64,000 bases of DNA from Serratia proteamaculans (GTDB lineage: Bacteria; Pseudomonadota; Gammaproteobacteria; Enterobacterales; Enterobacteriaceae). The translations under genes were made by a program, and so were the position numbers. How positions within the stretch are numbered: position 1 is the first letter of the stretch; every line of letters starts with the position of its first letter. Positions 45,951-56,176 of the stretch are shown here, one piece after another. The stretch covers positions 867,851 through 931,850 of the forward strand of contig NZ_WBKI01000002.1 in the NCBI RefSeq assembly GCF_008830365.1. The letters run 5' to 3'. The notes below the pieces were generated by a model that was given only the letters and a program-made list of their open reading frames with translations, was not told where the DNA came from and did no database searches.

Positions 45951-47126
45951 TCAGGCCAATTGCTGCCGGTACTTCTTATCCAGCCGGCCGCTGACCGCCA
46001 CCAGTAACAGCGCCACCAGCACAATCAACGCACCTATCCACGGCGTTTGCGCCAGACCCAAGGTCGCCACGGTTTGGCCACCGATCACTGAGCCAAGGGC
46101 AATACCCACGTTAAAGGCCGCAATGTTCAGGCCGGAAGCCACATCCACCGCATTTGGCGTGTACTGCTCGGCTTTTTGTACCACATACACCTGCAGACCC
46201 GGAACGTTACCAAAGGCAAACACCCCCATGACGATCACCGTCAACAACGCGGCAATGCTGTGGCTGGCAGTGAACTGGAATACCAGCAACAGAACGGCCA
46301 GAGCGGCGAAAATAAAGCTCAATGCACGCACGGCACCGTGACGATCCGCCAGTTTGCCACCCCAGATGTTACCTATCGCCACCGCAATACCGTAGGCCAG
46401 CAGGATCCAACTGACTGCCGGAGCGGAGAAGCCCGCCAGTTCCTGCATCATCGGCGCCAGGAAGGTGAAGGTAGTGAACACACCACCGTAACCCAGTGCA
46501 GTAATGGCGTAAATCAGCAACAGGCGAGGATGCGTCAGCACTTTTAACTGGTCCTTAATGCTGGCACTGGCCTGATTTTTAATGTTGTTTGGCACCAAAA
46601 TAGCGCTGGCCACGGTGGCTATTACGCCAATCAGTGATACTGCCAGGAAGGTTTCACGCCAGCCAAAGTGCTGGCCGATAAAGGTCCCCAAGGGCACCCC
46701 AGTCACCAGCGCCACGGTCAGGCCACCAAACATGATGGCAATCGCCGAGGCGGCTTTCTCTTTCGCGACCAGGCTGGTAGCAATGGTAGAACCGATTGAG
46801 AAGAACACCCCATGTGCCAGACCGGTCAGCAAACGAGCTATCACCAGCGACTCATAGCCTGGCGACTGCCAGGCCAACAGGTTACCAAGGGTGAACAGCA
46901 CCATCAGGCTGATCAGCAGCAGCTTGCGCGGTACACGGCCGGTTAACGCCGTCAGCACCGGCGCGCCAATGGCCACGCCGATAGCATAAATGGTCACCAG
47001 CAGCCCGGCGGACGGCACAGTTACCCCTAACTGCTCTGCAATCGTCGGGATCAGTCCGACAATCACAAATTCCGTCGTACCGATAGCAAAGGCACTGATG
47101 GTCAATGCAAGTAATGCGAGAGGCAT
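45951..47126 (-). CDS. MFS transporter, DHA1/AraJ-like
   Basis: 391 residues with 12 hydrophobic segments. Motifs: ISAFAIGTTEFVIVGLIPTIA (segment 1), VTGVPLGTFIGQHFGWRETF (drug:H+ antiporter motif C region) and ILLAYGIAVAIGNIWGGKLADRHG. Similar to the AraJ/YdhP efflux group; substrate unknown. It is not present at this place in E. coli K-12 and stands divergent from yafC, which may regulate it. Confidence 0.85.
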   Translation of the reverse strand: MPLALLALTISAFAIGTTEFVIVGLIPTIAEQLGVTVPSAGLLVTIYAIGVAIGAPVLTALTGRVPRKLLLISLMVLFTLGNLLAWQSPGYESLVIARLLTGLAHGVFFSIGSTIATSLVAKEKAASAIAIMFGGLTVALVTGVPLGTFIGQHFGWRETFLAVSLIGVIATVASAILVPNNIKNQASASIKDQLKVLTHPRLLLIYAITALGYGGVFTTFTFLAPMMQELAGFSAPAVSWILLAYGIAVAIGNIWGGKLADRHGAVRALSFIFAALAVLLLVFQFTASHSIAALLTVIVMGVFAFGNVPGLQVYVVQKAEQYTPNAVDVASGLNIAAFNVGIALGSVIGGQTVATLGLAQTPWIGALIVLVALLLVAVSGRLDKKYRQQLA

Positions 47127-47232
47127 CTTTTTTACTCCAAATAGCGTTCAGGTTGATGGCGGCTATTATCGGCCCATGCTTAAATGATAAAAATGCTCAA
47201 AATATCAAATTAATTTTGCCAAAGGAGCAACA

Positions 47233-48117
47233 GTGAAAGCGAACTCCGATGAACTCATCACCTTCGTCACCGTGGTAGAAAGCGGCAGTTTCAGCCGGGC
47301 AGCAGAACAATTGGACCAGGCCAACTCGGTAGTCAGCCGTACGGTCAAGAAACTGGAAACCAAGCTGGGCGTGACGTTGCTTAACCGCACTACACGCCAG
47401 ATCAGTCTGACGCAGGAAGGGGAGAACTATTTCCGTCAGGTGCAGAAGGTGTTGAGTGATATGGCAGCCGCGGAAAATGCGCTGATGGAGAGCCGTCAGC
47501 GTCCGCAGGGGCTATTACGCGTCGATGCCGCCACCCCGGTGGTGCTGCACGTACTGACGCCGCTGGTGGCAGAGTTTCGGGCGCTCTACCCGGAAATGAC
47601 GCTGTCGCTGGTGTCATCGGAGAACTTTATCAATCTGATTGAGCGCAAAGTAGATATCGCCATCCGCGTCGGCGAGTTGACCGACTCCAGCCTTAAGGCG
47701 CGCAAGCTGATGACCAGTTACCGGCGTGTCCTGGCCTCCCCCGCCTATTTGGCACAGTACGGTACGCCGGGAACGGTCGAAGAGCTGGAGCAGCATAGCT
47801 GCATTGGTTTTAACGATCTGCCCAGCCTCAACCGTTGGCCACTGGCCTGCGCTGATGGTCGCCAGTTGGAAATTGCTCCGAGCCTGACCACCAACAGTGG
47901 GGAAACCCAGCGTCACCTGTGCCTGCACGGCAACGGTATTGCCTGCCTGTCGAATTTTATGATTGACGCAGATATCCAACGCGGCGATCTGGTGCCGATT
48001 TTGGTTGAAGAGACCCTGCCGGTAGCGATGCCAGTTAACGCGGTGTATTACAGTGACAGCGCAGTCAGCAACCGCCTGCGCAGCTTTATCGATTTTATCA
48101 GTGAGCGATTGACGTAA
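47233..48117 (+). CDS. yafC: LysR-family regulator YafC
   Basis: 294 residues. N-terminal LysR helix-turn-helix ([37 protein letters not shown]) and a type 2 periplasmic-binding effector domain. It follows E. coli YafC over its length ([26 protein letters not shown]-like; [13 protein letters not shown]). The start is GTG 47233 with AAGGAG seven bases upstream. Divergent from the MFS gene across 106 bases, the usual LysR-target geometry. Confidence 0.9.
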   Translation: MKANSDELITFVTVVESGSFSRAAEQLDQANSVVSRTVKKLETKLGVTLLNRTTRQISLTQEGENYFRQVQKVLSDMAAAENALMESRQRPQGLLRVDAATPVVLHVLTPLVAEFRALYPEMTLSLVSSENFINLIERKVDIAIRVGELTDSSLKARKLMTSYRRVLASPAYLAQYGTPGTVEELEQHSCIGFNDLPSLNRWPLACADGRQLEIAPSLTTNSGETQRHLCLHGNGIACLSNFMIDADIQRGDLVPILVEETLPVAMPVNAVYYSDSAVSNRLRSFIDFISERLT

Positions 48118-48124
48118 TAAAAAA

Positions 48125-48142
48125 GGCGCCCGTTTGGGCGCC
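48125..48142. terminator. Terminator between yafC and dkgB
   Basis: GGCGCCC, loop GTTT, GGGCGCC. The A-run on its left gives a U-tract for leftward transcription, so it best serves dkgB. Confidence 0.8.
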
Positions 48143-48164
48143 CCGATACATAAGTGAGAAAGAA

Positions 48165-48968
48165 TTAATCCCAGTTCGGTGCCAGACCTTCCGGGCTGAC
48201 CAGACGGCCATTGTTTTCCAGGCTGGCGATTGCAGCCATTTCCTCGGCAGTCAGCGTCAGTTGCTGCGCCAACAGGTTGCTCGCCAGGTTTTCACGTTTG
48301 GTCGATGATGGGATCACCGCGTAACCCAATTGCAGCGCCCAGGCCAGGATAACCTGTGCCGGAGTGGCGTTGCGGCTTGTCGCGATAGCCTTGATGGTCT
48401 CATCCTTCAGCGCCTGGCCATAGGCCAGCGTCATGTAGGAGGTGATGGCAATGCCGTGCTGCTGGGCAAACTCCACCACCTTGCGGTTCTGTAAATACGG
48501 CGACAGCTCGATCTGGTTAGTGGCGATCTGGTCCGCGCCTACCGCATCAATCGCCTGCTGCATCAGATCCAGAGTGAAGTTGGATACGCCAATCTGGCGG
48601 GTCAGGCCCAGTTTTTTGGCTTCCGCCAATTCAGCCATAAACTCCGCGACAGAGACTTCGTCATTCGGCGACGGCCAGTGGATCAGGGTCAGATCAACAT
48701 AGCTGGTTTGCAGTTTGCTCAGGCTCTCTTGCAGGCTTGGGATCAACTTGCCCTTCGCCAGGTTGGCGATCCAAATCTTGGTGGTGATGAACAGCTCTTC
48801 ACGCGGGATACCGCTGGCGGCGATCGCCTGGCCCACTGCCGCTTCGTTTTCATAGATCTGTGCGGTATCAATGACGCGATACCCCAGTGTCAGCGCGGTA
48901 CTAACCGAATCGATAACGACCTGATCCTGAAGACGGAAGGTACCTAAACCAAATGCAGGGATGCTCAT
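48165..48968 (-). CDS. dkgB: 2,5-diketo-D-gluconate / methylglyoxal reductase B
   Basis: 267 residues. NADPH-dependent aldo-keto reductase. Tetrad residues visible: Asp34, Tyr39 ([11 protein letters not shown]), Lys64 (ITTKIW) and the His in TLIHWPSP near 97; the C-terminal [15 protein letters not shown] binds cofactor. Same position next to yafC as in E. coli. Confidence 0.95.
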   Translation of the reverse strand: MSIPAFGLGTFRLQDQVVIDSVSTALTLGYRVIDTAQIYENEAAVGQAIAASGIPREELFITTKIWIANLAKGKLIPSLQESLSKLQTSYVDLTLIHWPSPNDEVSVAEFMAELAEAKKLGLTRQIGVSNFTLDLMQQAIDAVGADQIATNQIELSPYLQNRKVVEFAQQHGIAITSYMTLAYGQALKDETIKAIATSRNATPAQVILAWALQLGYAVIPSSTKRENLASNLLAQQLTLTAEEMAAIASLENNGRLVSPEGLAPNWD

Positions 48969-49078
48969 AATTTTATTCTCTCATTAGGATGTTGAAGCGA
49001 TATGGGAGGATTATGGCAACTGTTTTGTTGATCAAAAACGCCCTATTGCGCATAAGACTTTTGATTAAAATACAACAA

Positions 49079-49102
49079 TTGCCGGAGTAAGCACCCCGGC
49101 AA
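49079..49102 (-). terminator. Terminator of the aryl polyene operon
   Basis: TTGCCGG (49079-49085) and CCGGCAA (49096-49102) around a 10-base loop, followed leftward by TTGTTGTATTTT. It lies about 8 bases after the apeR stop. Confidence 0.65.
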
Positions 49103-49109
49103 GGCAAGA

Positions 49110-50339
49110 TTACGCCCAGCGGCGCAGGATCAGCGAGGTATTGATACCGCCAAACGCAAAGTTGTTGGACTGCACAAATTCGGTATCAATCTGGCGATAG
49201 CCGCCCATGATGTAATCCAGGCAGCCGCAGGCGCTGTCCGGTTCACTGAGATTGATGGTCGGCGCAAAGCTGCCTTCACGCATCATCTCCAGCGCCATCC
49301 AGGCTTCCAATGCACCGCAAGCACCCAGCGTATGGCCAAAGTAGCTTTTCAACGAGGAGATCGGCGTGCTATTGCCAAAAATCGCCGCCGTTGCCTGACT
49401 TTCTGCGATATCACCACGATCGGTCGCCGTACCGTGAGCGCTAATATAACCAATATCACCGATCGCCAGCCCGGAGGCCTTCAGTGCCTGCTGCATACAG
49501 ATCTGCATGGTTTCCTGCTGCGGCTGGGTAATATGCGCGGCATCGCAGTTGGTGGCAAAGCCGACAATCTCGCCGTAAATGGTAGCACCGCGCGCCAGCG
49601 CATGATCCAGTGACTCCAAAATCAGCGTCCCCGCCCCTTCACCAATCACCAACCCGTCACGCTGACGGTCAAACGGGCGTGGCGAAAGCGCCGGGTGATC
49701 GTTCTGCTGGCTGGTGGCGAACAGCGTGTCGAACACCGCCGCCTCCGAAGGACACAGCTCTTCGGCTCCCCCCGCCACCATCACCGTCTGATACCCATGG
49801 CGAATGCTCTCGTAGGCGTAGCCAATGGCCTGACTGCCTGAGGTGCAGGCGCTGGAGGTCGGGATCACCCGGCCGCGCAGGCCAAAGAACAGGCCGGTAT
49901 TCACCGCCGCGGTGTGGGGCATCATCTGCACATAGGTGGTACCGGTAATATTGCCGGTGTGCTTCTCGGTTAGCATGGTGGCGAACTCGCTGACCGGCTT
50001 GGTGCTGCCGGTCGATGAGCCGTAAGCGATACCGGTCTCACCGTTGGTCAGAACAGCCTCACCCAGCAGCCCAGCCTGCTCAAGTGCCAGTTCGGTTGCC
50101 CTCGTGGCCAACAGTGAAACCCGCCCCATCGAACGAATACGCTTGCGGGTATAGTGATCCGGCAATATAAAATCCTCGACCGGTGCGCCAAGGTGGGTAT
50201 TCAGCCCCTGATATTCTTCCCATTGCGTCATGTAACGCACCGCATTCTTGCCCTGCTTCAGCCGGCTGGAGACATCCGCCCAGTTATTACCGAATGCCGT
50301 CACACCGGCCATGCCGGTTACTACCACTCGTTGCGTCAT
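49110..50339 (-). CDS. apeR: Aryl polyene beta-ketoacyl-ACP synthase ApeR
   Basis: 409 residues, FabF-like thiolase fold with complete active site: Cys165 (SSACTSGSQAIG), His in SAHGTATDRGD near 303 and His in FGHTLGACGA near 338. One of three ketosynthase-type genes of the cluster, thought to work at a specific elongation stage. Last gene; four-base ATGA overlap with apeQ. Ape letters here follow the Xenorhabdus nomenclature by gene order. Confidence 0.86.
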   Translation of the reverse strand: MTQRVVVTGMAGVTAFGNNWADVSSRLKQGKNAVRYMTQWEEYQGLNTHLGAPVEDFILPDHYTRKRIRSMGRVSLLATRATELALEQAGLLGEAVLTNGETGIAYGSSTGSTKPVSEFATMLTEKHTGNITGTTYVQMMPHTAAVNTGLFFGLRGRVIPTSSACTSGSQAIGYAYESIRHGYQTVMVAGGAEELCPSEAAVFDTLFATSQQNDHPALSPRPFDRQRDGLVIGEGAGTLILESLDHALARGATIYGEIVGFATNCDAAHITQPQQETMQICMQQALKASGLAIGDIGYISAHGTATDRGDIAESQATAAIFGNSTPISSLKSYFGHTLGACGALEAWMALEMMREGSFAPTINLSEPDSACGCLDYIMGGYRQIDTEFVQSNNFAFGGINTSLILRRWA

Positions 50340-51067
50340 ACCATTCCTCCGTTAATGGAAATGACCTGCCGCGTCACATAGCCGGCAATATCCGACATCA
50401 GATAACTGGCCAGCCCGGCCACCTCTTCCGCCGAGCCCATGCGTTTAAGCGGGATAACGCGCATCGCTTCATCCAGCGCCGCCGGCTCCATGTCGATCAT
50501 GCCGGTATCAATCAGGCCAGGCGCGATGCAGTTAACGGTGATTTTGCGTTTCGCCAGCTCGATTGCCAGCGCCTTGCAGGCACCGATCACCCCGGCCTTG
50601 GCCGCACTGTAGTTGACCTGCCCACGGTTACCCATCACGCCGGAAACCGACGACAGCGCAATAATCCGCCCGCCCTTACGCAGGCCAATCATCGGCATCA
50701 CGCAGGGGTGCAGTACGTTGTAGAAGCTGTCGAGATTGGTATGGATCACGCCATCCCAGTCGTCCTCACTCAGCGCAGGGAAAGCACCATCGCGGGTAAT
50801 ACCCGCATTGTTCACCACGCCATAATAGGCGCCATGAGTTTCAATATCCTGCTCCAGCACCTCACGGCACTGGTTGCGGTTGCTGATATCAAACTGAAGC
50901 AACCGCCCTTGCCCACCGGCGTTGGTAATTTGCTGCAGTGTCTGTTCTGCCCCGGTTTTATCGCTGTGGTAGTGAACTACCATCAAAAAGCCATCGGCAG
51001 CCAGGCGGCAGGCGATGGCCTGACCGATCCCTTTACTGGCGCCGGTGACTAAAACGGAACGCATCAT
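50336..51067 (-). CDS. apeQ: Aryl polyene 3-ketoacyl-ACP reductase ApeQ
   Basis: 243 residues, FabG-like short-chain dehydrogenase. NADPH loop VTGASKGIGQAIA at residues 7-19, catalytic Ser in ALSSVSGVMGN, and Tyr-Lys in VNYSAAKAGVIG near 152. Reduces the beta-keto group in each polyene cycle. Overlaps apeP (TGA/ATG). Confidence 0.9.
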   Translation of the reverse strand: MMRSVLVTGASKGIGQAIACRLAADGFLMVVHYHSDKTGAEQTLQQITNAGGQGRLLQFDISNRNQCREVLEQDIETHGAYYGVVNNAGITRDGAFPALSEDDWDGVIHTNLDSFYNVLHPCVMPMIGLRKGGRIIALSSVSGVMGNRGQVNYSAAKAGVIGACKALAIELAKRKITVNCIAPGLIDTGMIDMEPAALDEAMRVIPLKRMGSAEEVAGLASYLMSDIAGYVTRQVISINGGMV

Positions 51068-51537
51068 GCGTCTCCCCTTAAGGTCGTCAATTGAATGATT
51101 TCTTGTTGATCAGGCTGGTAAGTATTCAGCCTGCCCTGTGCGATACGCACATTATCGATACTGATTTCACACTCAAAACTGGCTAACTTTTCATCTTTCA
51201 ACAGTTGCTGCACGCTAACCAACAGTTTACTGCCGGCAGGAAAGACCGGTAACTCGCAGTGAATCGCACGTCCGCCCAGCAACATGCCCAACTGCGGCGG
51301 CTGAGCGCTCTGACGGCCATGCCAGCCACTCCAGACGCCAATCGCCTGTGCCATCAGCTCAATGCCATACCAGCCCGGCAGTGCGCCTTGCGCGTCAAGA
51401 AATGGCGCCAGCACGCCGTCGGCGCTGACCGTAACGGCACAGCGGGCATGCTCTTCACCTACTTCAAGCACCTGTTCCAATAGCACCATTGGCGATGCAT
51501 GAGGCAAATAGTATTCGGCAGTGTGATAGTGATTCAT
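51064..51537 (-). CDS. apeP: Aryl polyene hydroxyacyl-ACP dehydratase ApeP
   Basis: 157 residues, hotdog fold. The N-terminal YYLPHASPMVLLEQVLEVGEEHARCAV matches FabZ/ApeP dehydratases, as does GWYGIELMAQAIGVW. In the Xenorhabdus pathway ApeP pairs with ApeI. The ATG at 51537 shares one base with the apeO stop; eight upstream codons inside apeO are not used. Confidence 0.84.
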   Translation of the reverse strand: MNHYHTAEYYLPHASPMVLLEQVLEVGEEHARCAVTVSADGVLAPFLDAQGALPGWYGIELMAQAIGVWSGWHGRQSAQPPQLGMLLGGRAIHCELPVFPAGSKLLVSVQQLLKDEKLASFECEISIDNVRIAQGRLNTYQPDQQEIIQLTTLRGDA

Positions 51538-52706
51538 CAGGCTTCTCCCAATAGCAGACAAGCATTGTTACCGCCGAAGGCAAACGAATTGGACAAAATC
51601 GCACGCTGTCGCAGCAGTTGTGGTTGGCAGACCAGGCCTATCGGTGCCAGTTCGGCATCACGCGGCACGCGACTGAAATCTTGCTGCGGCAGCGGCAACG
51701 GCTGAGTCAGCAGCAGCCAGCTCAACGCCGCTTCGACCGCTCCGGCAGCGCCCAACGTGTGACCGGTAAGATGCTTGGTAGAACTGCACGGCGTCTGACT
51801 ACCGAACAGGCGATTGACCACCTGCGCTTCAACCTGATCGTTAAGCCGTGTGGCGGTACCGTGCAGATTAATATAACCAACTTGCCCGGCATTCAGGCCG
51901 GCTTGCCGCAGCGCCATGCTGATGGCCCGTTCGGCTCCTTCACCGGCAGGATGCGGTGCCGACATATGCCAGGCATCGGAAGATTCACCGACGCCCAACA
52001 GTGCGACCGGTGCCGGTTCCCGCGTTAACAACATCAACGCTGCCGCCTCGCCGATATTAATGCCACTACGCCCAGTGGCGAACGGCGTACAGCGTTCCGC
52101 TGAAAGTGACTCCAGGCTGTGGAAACCGTTAATAGGCATTTGGCACAGGCTGTCGGCTCCGCCAACAATCGCCGCGTCCGCCAACCCGGCCTCAATCAGG
52201 CGTTTACCGCTGATAATGGCACGCGCACTGGAGGAACAGGCGGTAGACAGGGTATAAGCCGGGCCACGGGTAGCAAGAAACGCGCTGAGAAACAGGCCCG
52301 GATCGCCCAACTCCTGCTGCTGATAATCATAACCCTGCGGCCACTGCCCCGCCTGATACTGTTGCAGCGCCAGCTCACCTTCGTGGATACCGGAGGTACT
52401 GGTGCCCATAATCACCGCAACACGATCCGCACCGTAGCGGGCGATAGCCTCGCGCACTGGCGTGTCGATCTGCGCCAATGCTGCCAGCAGCAGGCGGTTG
52501 TTGCGAGAGTTATGCTTTTTGAGTGGCTCAGGAATGGCAGGCAGTTCGCCCTGTACATTTCCGAACCAGGATGGCGCGCCCCCGAGCAGCCATTGCGTCT
52601 GCTGCTGCATGCCGGGCGACACGCCCCGCGCCAGATTTTCCGCTATCTGCGGCAAACTGTTACCCAACGCATTCACCATCCCTACGGCGGAGAAGTAGAT
52701 CATCAT
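51537..52706 (-). CDS. apeO: Aryl polyene ketosynthase ApeO
   Basis: 389 residues, KAS-type with Cys157 (TLSTACSSSARAI), HGTATRLND and KHLTGHTLGAAGAVEA. Catalytic half of the predicted ApeO:ApeC heterodimer that extends the polyene chain. ATG overlaps the apeN stop. Confidence 0.86.
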   Translation of the reverse strand: MMIYFSAVGMVNALGNSLPQIAENLARGVSPGMQQQTQWLLGGAPSWFGNVQGELPAIPEPLKKHNSRNNRLLLAALAQIDTPVREAIARYGADRVAVIMGTSTSGIHEGELALQQYQAGQWPQGYDYQQQELGDPGLFLSAFLATRGPAYTLSTACSSSARAIISGKRLIEAGLADAAIVGGADSLCQMPINGFHSLESLSAERCTPFATGRSGINIGEAAALMLLTREPAPVALLGVGESSDAWHMSAPHPAGEGAERAISMALRQAGLNAGQVGYINLHGTATRLNDQVEAQVVNRLFGSQTPCSSTKHLTGHTLGAAGAVEAALSWLLLTQPLPLPQQDFSRVPRDAELAPIGLVCQPQLLRQRAILSNSFAFGGNNACLLLGEA

Positions 52707-53275
52707 TCGCTCCCCAGGTTCTGAATGGTGATGCGGTAATGGAAAGCGGATTGGGCGATAGACTGCGGTTCACGCCACCCGTCCCCCTGCTGATAACGGA
52801 TTTCACTGATGATCGTCCCACGATCGTCATACAGACGCCGCACCTGCGGTTGATCTTCCAGCCGCCACCCGGCAGGCAGCAAAGGTTGCCAGTCCGTCAA
52901 CGGCCAATAGCTCAGCATGATGTCGGCCAACACCTGGCTGGCGGGCGGCAATTCGCCCACTTTGATCAACTGTTCGGTGTGGATCCCCTGACGATCGTAG
53001 GTCAGGTTGAACAGCCGGATACCGAGCGGCGACATGCCGACTAATTGCAAGCGCTGGCCGTCGGCATTGAGCAATACCAGCATCGAATGCTGCTGCCCTT
53101 TCACTTCGGCGGTCAGCAGTTGCTGCTGGCTGAACGGCTGAGCCAGCGTCGGTGCGGGTAATATCACCCGAGTGCCGGGTTTCAGCCACGCCTGCGGCAG
53201 GGTTTGATCCTGCGAACCGGCACAACCGGCCAGCACCGCGACCAGCGTTAACAGCATCATTCGTAAGCCACGCAT
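52703..53275 (-). CDS. apeN: DUF3261 lipoprotein ApeN
   Basis: 190 residues. Lipoprotein signal MRGLRMMLLTLVAVLAGC with lipobox Leu-Ala-Gly-Cys18; +2 Ala favours the outer membrane. The rest (QQHSMLVLLNADGQRLQLVG, LFNLTYDRQGI) resembles DUF3261 proteins found in aryl polyene loci. Probable part of product transport to the outer membrane, with ApeM and ApeL. Confidence 0.82.
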   Translation of the reverse strand: MRGLRMMLLTLVAVLAGCAGSQDQTLPQAWLKPGTRVILPAPTLAQPFSQQQLLTAEVKGQQHSMLVLLNADGQRLQLVGMSPLGIRLFNLTYDRQGIHTEQLIKVGELPPASQVLADIMLSYWPLTDWQPLLPAGWRLEDQPQVRRLYDDRGTIISEIRYQQGDGWREPQSIAQSAFHYRITIQNLGSE

Positions 53276-55581
53276 CAGGCTTTTCCTCTTTTTCTTTTTG
53301 TTGCTAACGTCAGCGGCGCTAACAGAAAGGCGACGGCGATGCCGCTGCTCAATACAATGCCAAAACTGCTGATGGCCTGAGTATGGCTCAGCACCAGCAT
53401 GCCAAAGGTCAATTGGGTGGTGAATACCGCCATAAAGATGGCAAACATCGAGGTGGTCGGCGTCCCCCGGGGATTGGTAAAGAACAGCGTATAATTAATG
53501 CCGATCCCCAATACCAGCACCAACGCCAACAGCGAGAACAGGTTCAGCGTATGGCCGCTCAACGCCAATACCGCAATACCGCTGCCCAGCGACAACAACG
53601 TCGGCACCATGCAGCGCAGACCATGACGCAGGCCAAAACGCCACAGATAAATCAGCGCGATCGCCACCACTGACAGCATCAGCAGAGAGGAAAGATACAG
53701 CCGGTACTGGCCAAAGAGTTCACTGAATTCGGTTTTACGGTCGATCCAACCGGTGCCCGGCACCTGTTCAGCCAATGCCTGCATCGCCGCGCTGTTCTGC
53801 ACCCCGTTGACCGGTACCAACGCTGCACTGCGCCCATCGGGCAGCGTCAGCCACAGCAGTCGCCAACCCTCGCTGACCACGCTACCCAGCCACTGATCCG
53901 GTTTCACCCATTCCGCGGTCAAGTCAGGGGCTTTCAGGGGCAGGTCCGCCTGCTGTAATTGCGTCATCACCTGCGGTGCCACCCGCTGCAACAGAGCGAC
54001 GTTCTGCTGCTGGCGCTGGAGTGAAGGCAGAGGTAACAGACGATAATCCGCCAGCACGCCCTGCCGTTTTGCCTGCGCCAGCTTGGGCTGCAGCAACTCG
54101 ATGCGCTGCAACAACTGTTCGGCATTTTCGCCGTAGACCACCAGCCATTTCTGATCGTTATGCTGACCCGTCAATGCCGCAATGCGTTGTTCCTGTTGCT
54201 GTAACGCCGTGGGTAACGCCTGCAATTGGCCAATATCGTCGTCGATCTTCAACTGGCTGAAACCGGCCACCACCAGCAACAATACCGCTGCGGGCAACCC
54301 ATAGCGCAGTAAGGAACGATGTCGCCAGGCATGCAGCCAGCGCAGGATAAGCGGCAAACCCGGAGCTGGCCGCACCGGCAGCCGACGCGACAACCGGGGA
54401 TACCAGCAAATCACGGTAAGACAGGCGGCGCTGAGCCCGGCAGCGGCAAACACCGCCAACTGCTGCAAACCCGGGAACGGCGCAATCAACAGCGCCAGAT
54501 AAGCCACTACAGTGGTCAGCAAGGCCATCGACAGCGCCGGCAACAGCTTTTGTAAACTGGCCAACGGTGTCGATTGTTCACCATGCACCATACGTTCGGT
54601 CAGGAAATAAAGCGTGTAATCGGCCGAAATGCCGACGATGCTGATGCTCAACACCAGCGTCATCAAATGTATTTCGCCAAAGGCCAACAGCGTGGCGACG
54701 GTGCCCGCCAAGGCGCCCATCCCCACCGATAGCCCGCACAACAACAGCGGCAGCGGTGAACGGAACATCAACAGCACCAATACAAACACCCCCACCACCG
54801 ACGCCAGGCCAATAGTGGAGATATCCCGTTCGGCCTGTTGGCTGGCGTAATTGCTGTAATACAGCGTACCGCGGTTCAGCACCTCTGCCCCCGGCCAGCG
54901 CTGCTGCAGTTGTTGCTGCAATACCGTAAGTTTATCCACCGTGCGCCGGGCACTGCTGATGTCATAAGAAGAGGTGCTTAATTCGGCGTGCAGCAGATAC
55001 CAACTGCGGCCCTGTGCATCACGCGCCACCAACCAGCCATTGGACAGGCTCAGCAAGCCACCGTTTTGTTGCTGTGCCAGCTGCGAGGCTCGCACCAGCA
55101 TCAGCGGATCGTTAGCCAGCTCCTTACCGCTAACACCGGCGAAAGCAGAATAGAGTTGCCCGAGGATCCACTGGCTTTGCGCATCCGCCCCCTGCAACAA
55201 CCGTTGCCGGGTGGCATCGTCCAGCAACACATTACGGTGCTGGTAGAAAAAACGCCCCCACTGCTGCTGACGTTGCGCATCCATTGGCCCGCCAACCTGC
55301 TGCAGTTCCGGCATCTGGCGTAATTGTTGCCACCACCAGTTCACCGCAGCGCTGTCTGCTCCCGGCGGCGGGCTGACCAGCCACATCAGTTGGCGGTCGA
55401 GCCGGTGGCTGAAACCTTCGGCCAGCTCATCCGGTACGCCCACCAGTTGCTGCTTCGGTAATAGTGCCAACACGCTGCTGTTGATCTGGCTGCGCGGCAA
55501 CAGCCAGCACAAAGCCGCCAGCAACAGCAGGCAAATCGCCAGCCAGCCAAACGCCAACCGCCGATGCAATTCAGGACGCAA
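53275..55581 (-). CDS. apeM: MMPL/RND-family exporter ApeM
   Basis: 768 residues. Two repeats, each with a large periplasmic domain followed by about five membrane segments; the pattern GISADYTLYFLTERM in the first half and GIGINYTLFFTNPRG in the second marks the two RND proton-relay segments. Predicted to move the aryl-polyene lipid out of the inner membrane. Eleven-base overlap with apeL. Confidence 0.87.
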   Translation of the reverse strand: MRPELHRRLAFGWLAICLLLLAALCWLLPRSQINSSVLALLPKQQLVGVPDELAEGFSHRLDRQLMWLVSPPPGADSAAVNWWWQQLRQMPELQQVGGPMDAQRQQQWGRFFYQHRNVLLDDATRQRLLQGADAQSQWILGQLYSAFAGVSGKELANDPLMLVRASQLAQQQNGGLLSLSNGWLVARDAQGRSWYLLHAELSTSSYDISSARRTVDKLTVLQQQLQQRWPGAEVLNRGTLYYSNYASQQAERDISTIGLASVVGVFVLVLLMFRSPLPLLLCGLSVGMGALAGTVATLLAFGEIHLMTLVLSISIVGISADYTLYFLTERMVHGEQSTPLASLQKLLPALSMALLTTVVAYLALLIAPFPGLQQLAVFAAAGLSAACLTVICWYPRLSRRLPVRPAPGLPLILRWLHAWRHRSLLRYGLPAAVLLLVVAGFSQLKIDDDIGQLQALPTALQQQEQRIAALTGQHNDQKWLVVYGENAEQLLQRIELLQPKLAQAKRQGVLADYRLLPLPSLQRQQQNVALLQRVAPQVMTQLQQADLPLKAPDLTAEWVKPDQWLGSVVSEGWRLLWLTLPDGRSAALVPVNGVQNSAAMQALAEQVPGTGWIDRKTEFSELFGQYRLYLSSLLMLSVVAIALIYLWRFGLRHGLRCMVPTLLSLGSGIAVLALSGHTLNLFSLLALVLVLGIGINYTLFFTNPRGTPTTSMFAIFMAVFTTQLTFGMLVLSHTQAISSFGIVLSSGIAVAFLLAPLTLATKRKRGKA

Positions 55582-56176
55582 AACGCTGTTGCTCCTCGGC
55601 GGTCAGCGTCTGTGGTGCCGTACGCTGGTTAAAGAAGCGGATATGGGTGGCATCACTTTGCATATCATCGATATCAATGGTTTCCAGGAATTGCGCACCG
55701 TTGAGGGTAATTCGCTTGAACAACTTGTCGAGAGGAGTGGTTTTGGGTATCAGCACCAGTCGCCATTGGCTTTTTCCCAAATCGCTGAACTGCAAAGCAA
55801 AGTTTTGATCCAGTGCCTGGCTGTCGGCGTGAAACAGCGCGGTCAGCAGGTGGTTGAACTGAAACATTTGCGGATTGTTGTCCGCCGTTACCACCTGCGG
55901 CGGCTGGCCTGCCAGAGTTTGTACCATACGCTTATCATCCAGCAGCAGAGTCAACGGGAAGGGTTTCTGTTGCGCCCACCAAAGCCCTTTTTGCTGGGAA
56001 ATCAGCAGCTCACCGCTGGATTTCAAAGGTTTCGTCATGCCGCTGATGCTGCGCTGCTGTTCGAACTCGGCGCGCAACACCGGCTGTTGGCTAAAGCGCT
56101 GTTGCAATTCCGGCAACGTGACCGCCTGGACGCTCAGGCTGAAAAAGGCGATAAGAACCCATAACCCGTACTTCAT
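55571..56176 (-). CDS. apeL: LolA-like outer membrane carrier ApeL
   Basis: 201 residues. Signal peptide MKYGLWVLIAFFSLSVQA, then LolA-type pattern LQQRFSQQPVLRAEFEQQRSISGM and GELLISQQKGLWWAQQKPF. A periplasmic chaperone that could carry the aryl-polyene lipid between ApeM and the outer membrane. Four-base overlap with apeK. Confidence 0.84.
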   Translation of the reverse strand: MKYGLWVLIAFFSLSVQAVTLPELQQRFSQQPVLRAEFEQQRSISGMTKPLKSSGELLISQQKGLWWAQQKPFPLTLLLDDKRMVQTLAGQPPQVVTADNNPQMFQFNHLLTALFHADSQALDQNFALQFSDLGKSQWRLVLIPKTTPLDKLFKRITLNGAQFLETIDIDDMQSDATHIRFFNQRTAPQTLTAEEQQRFAS

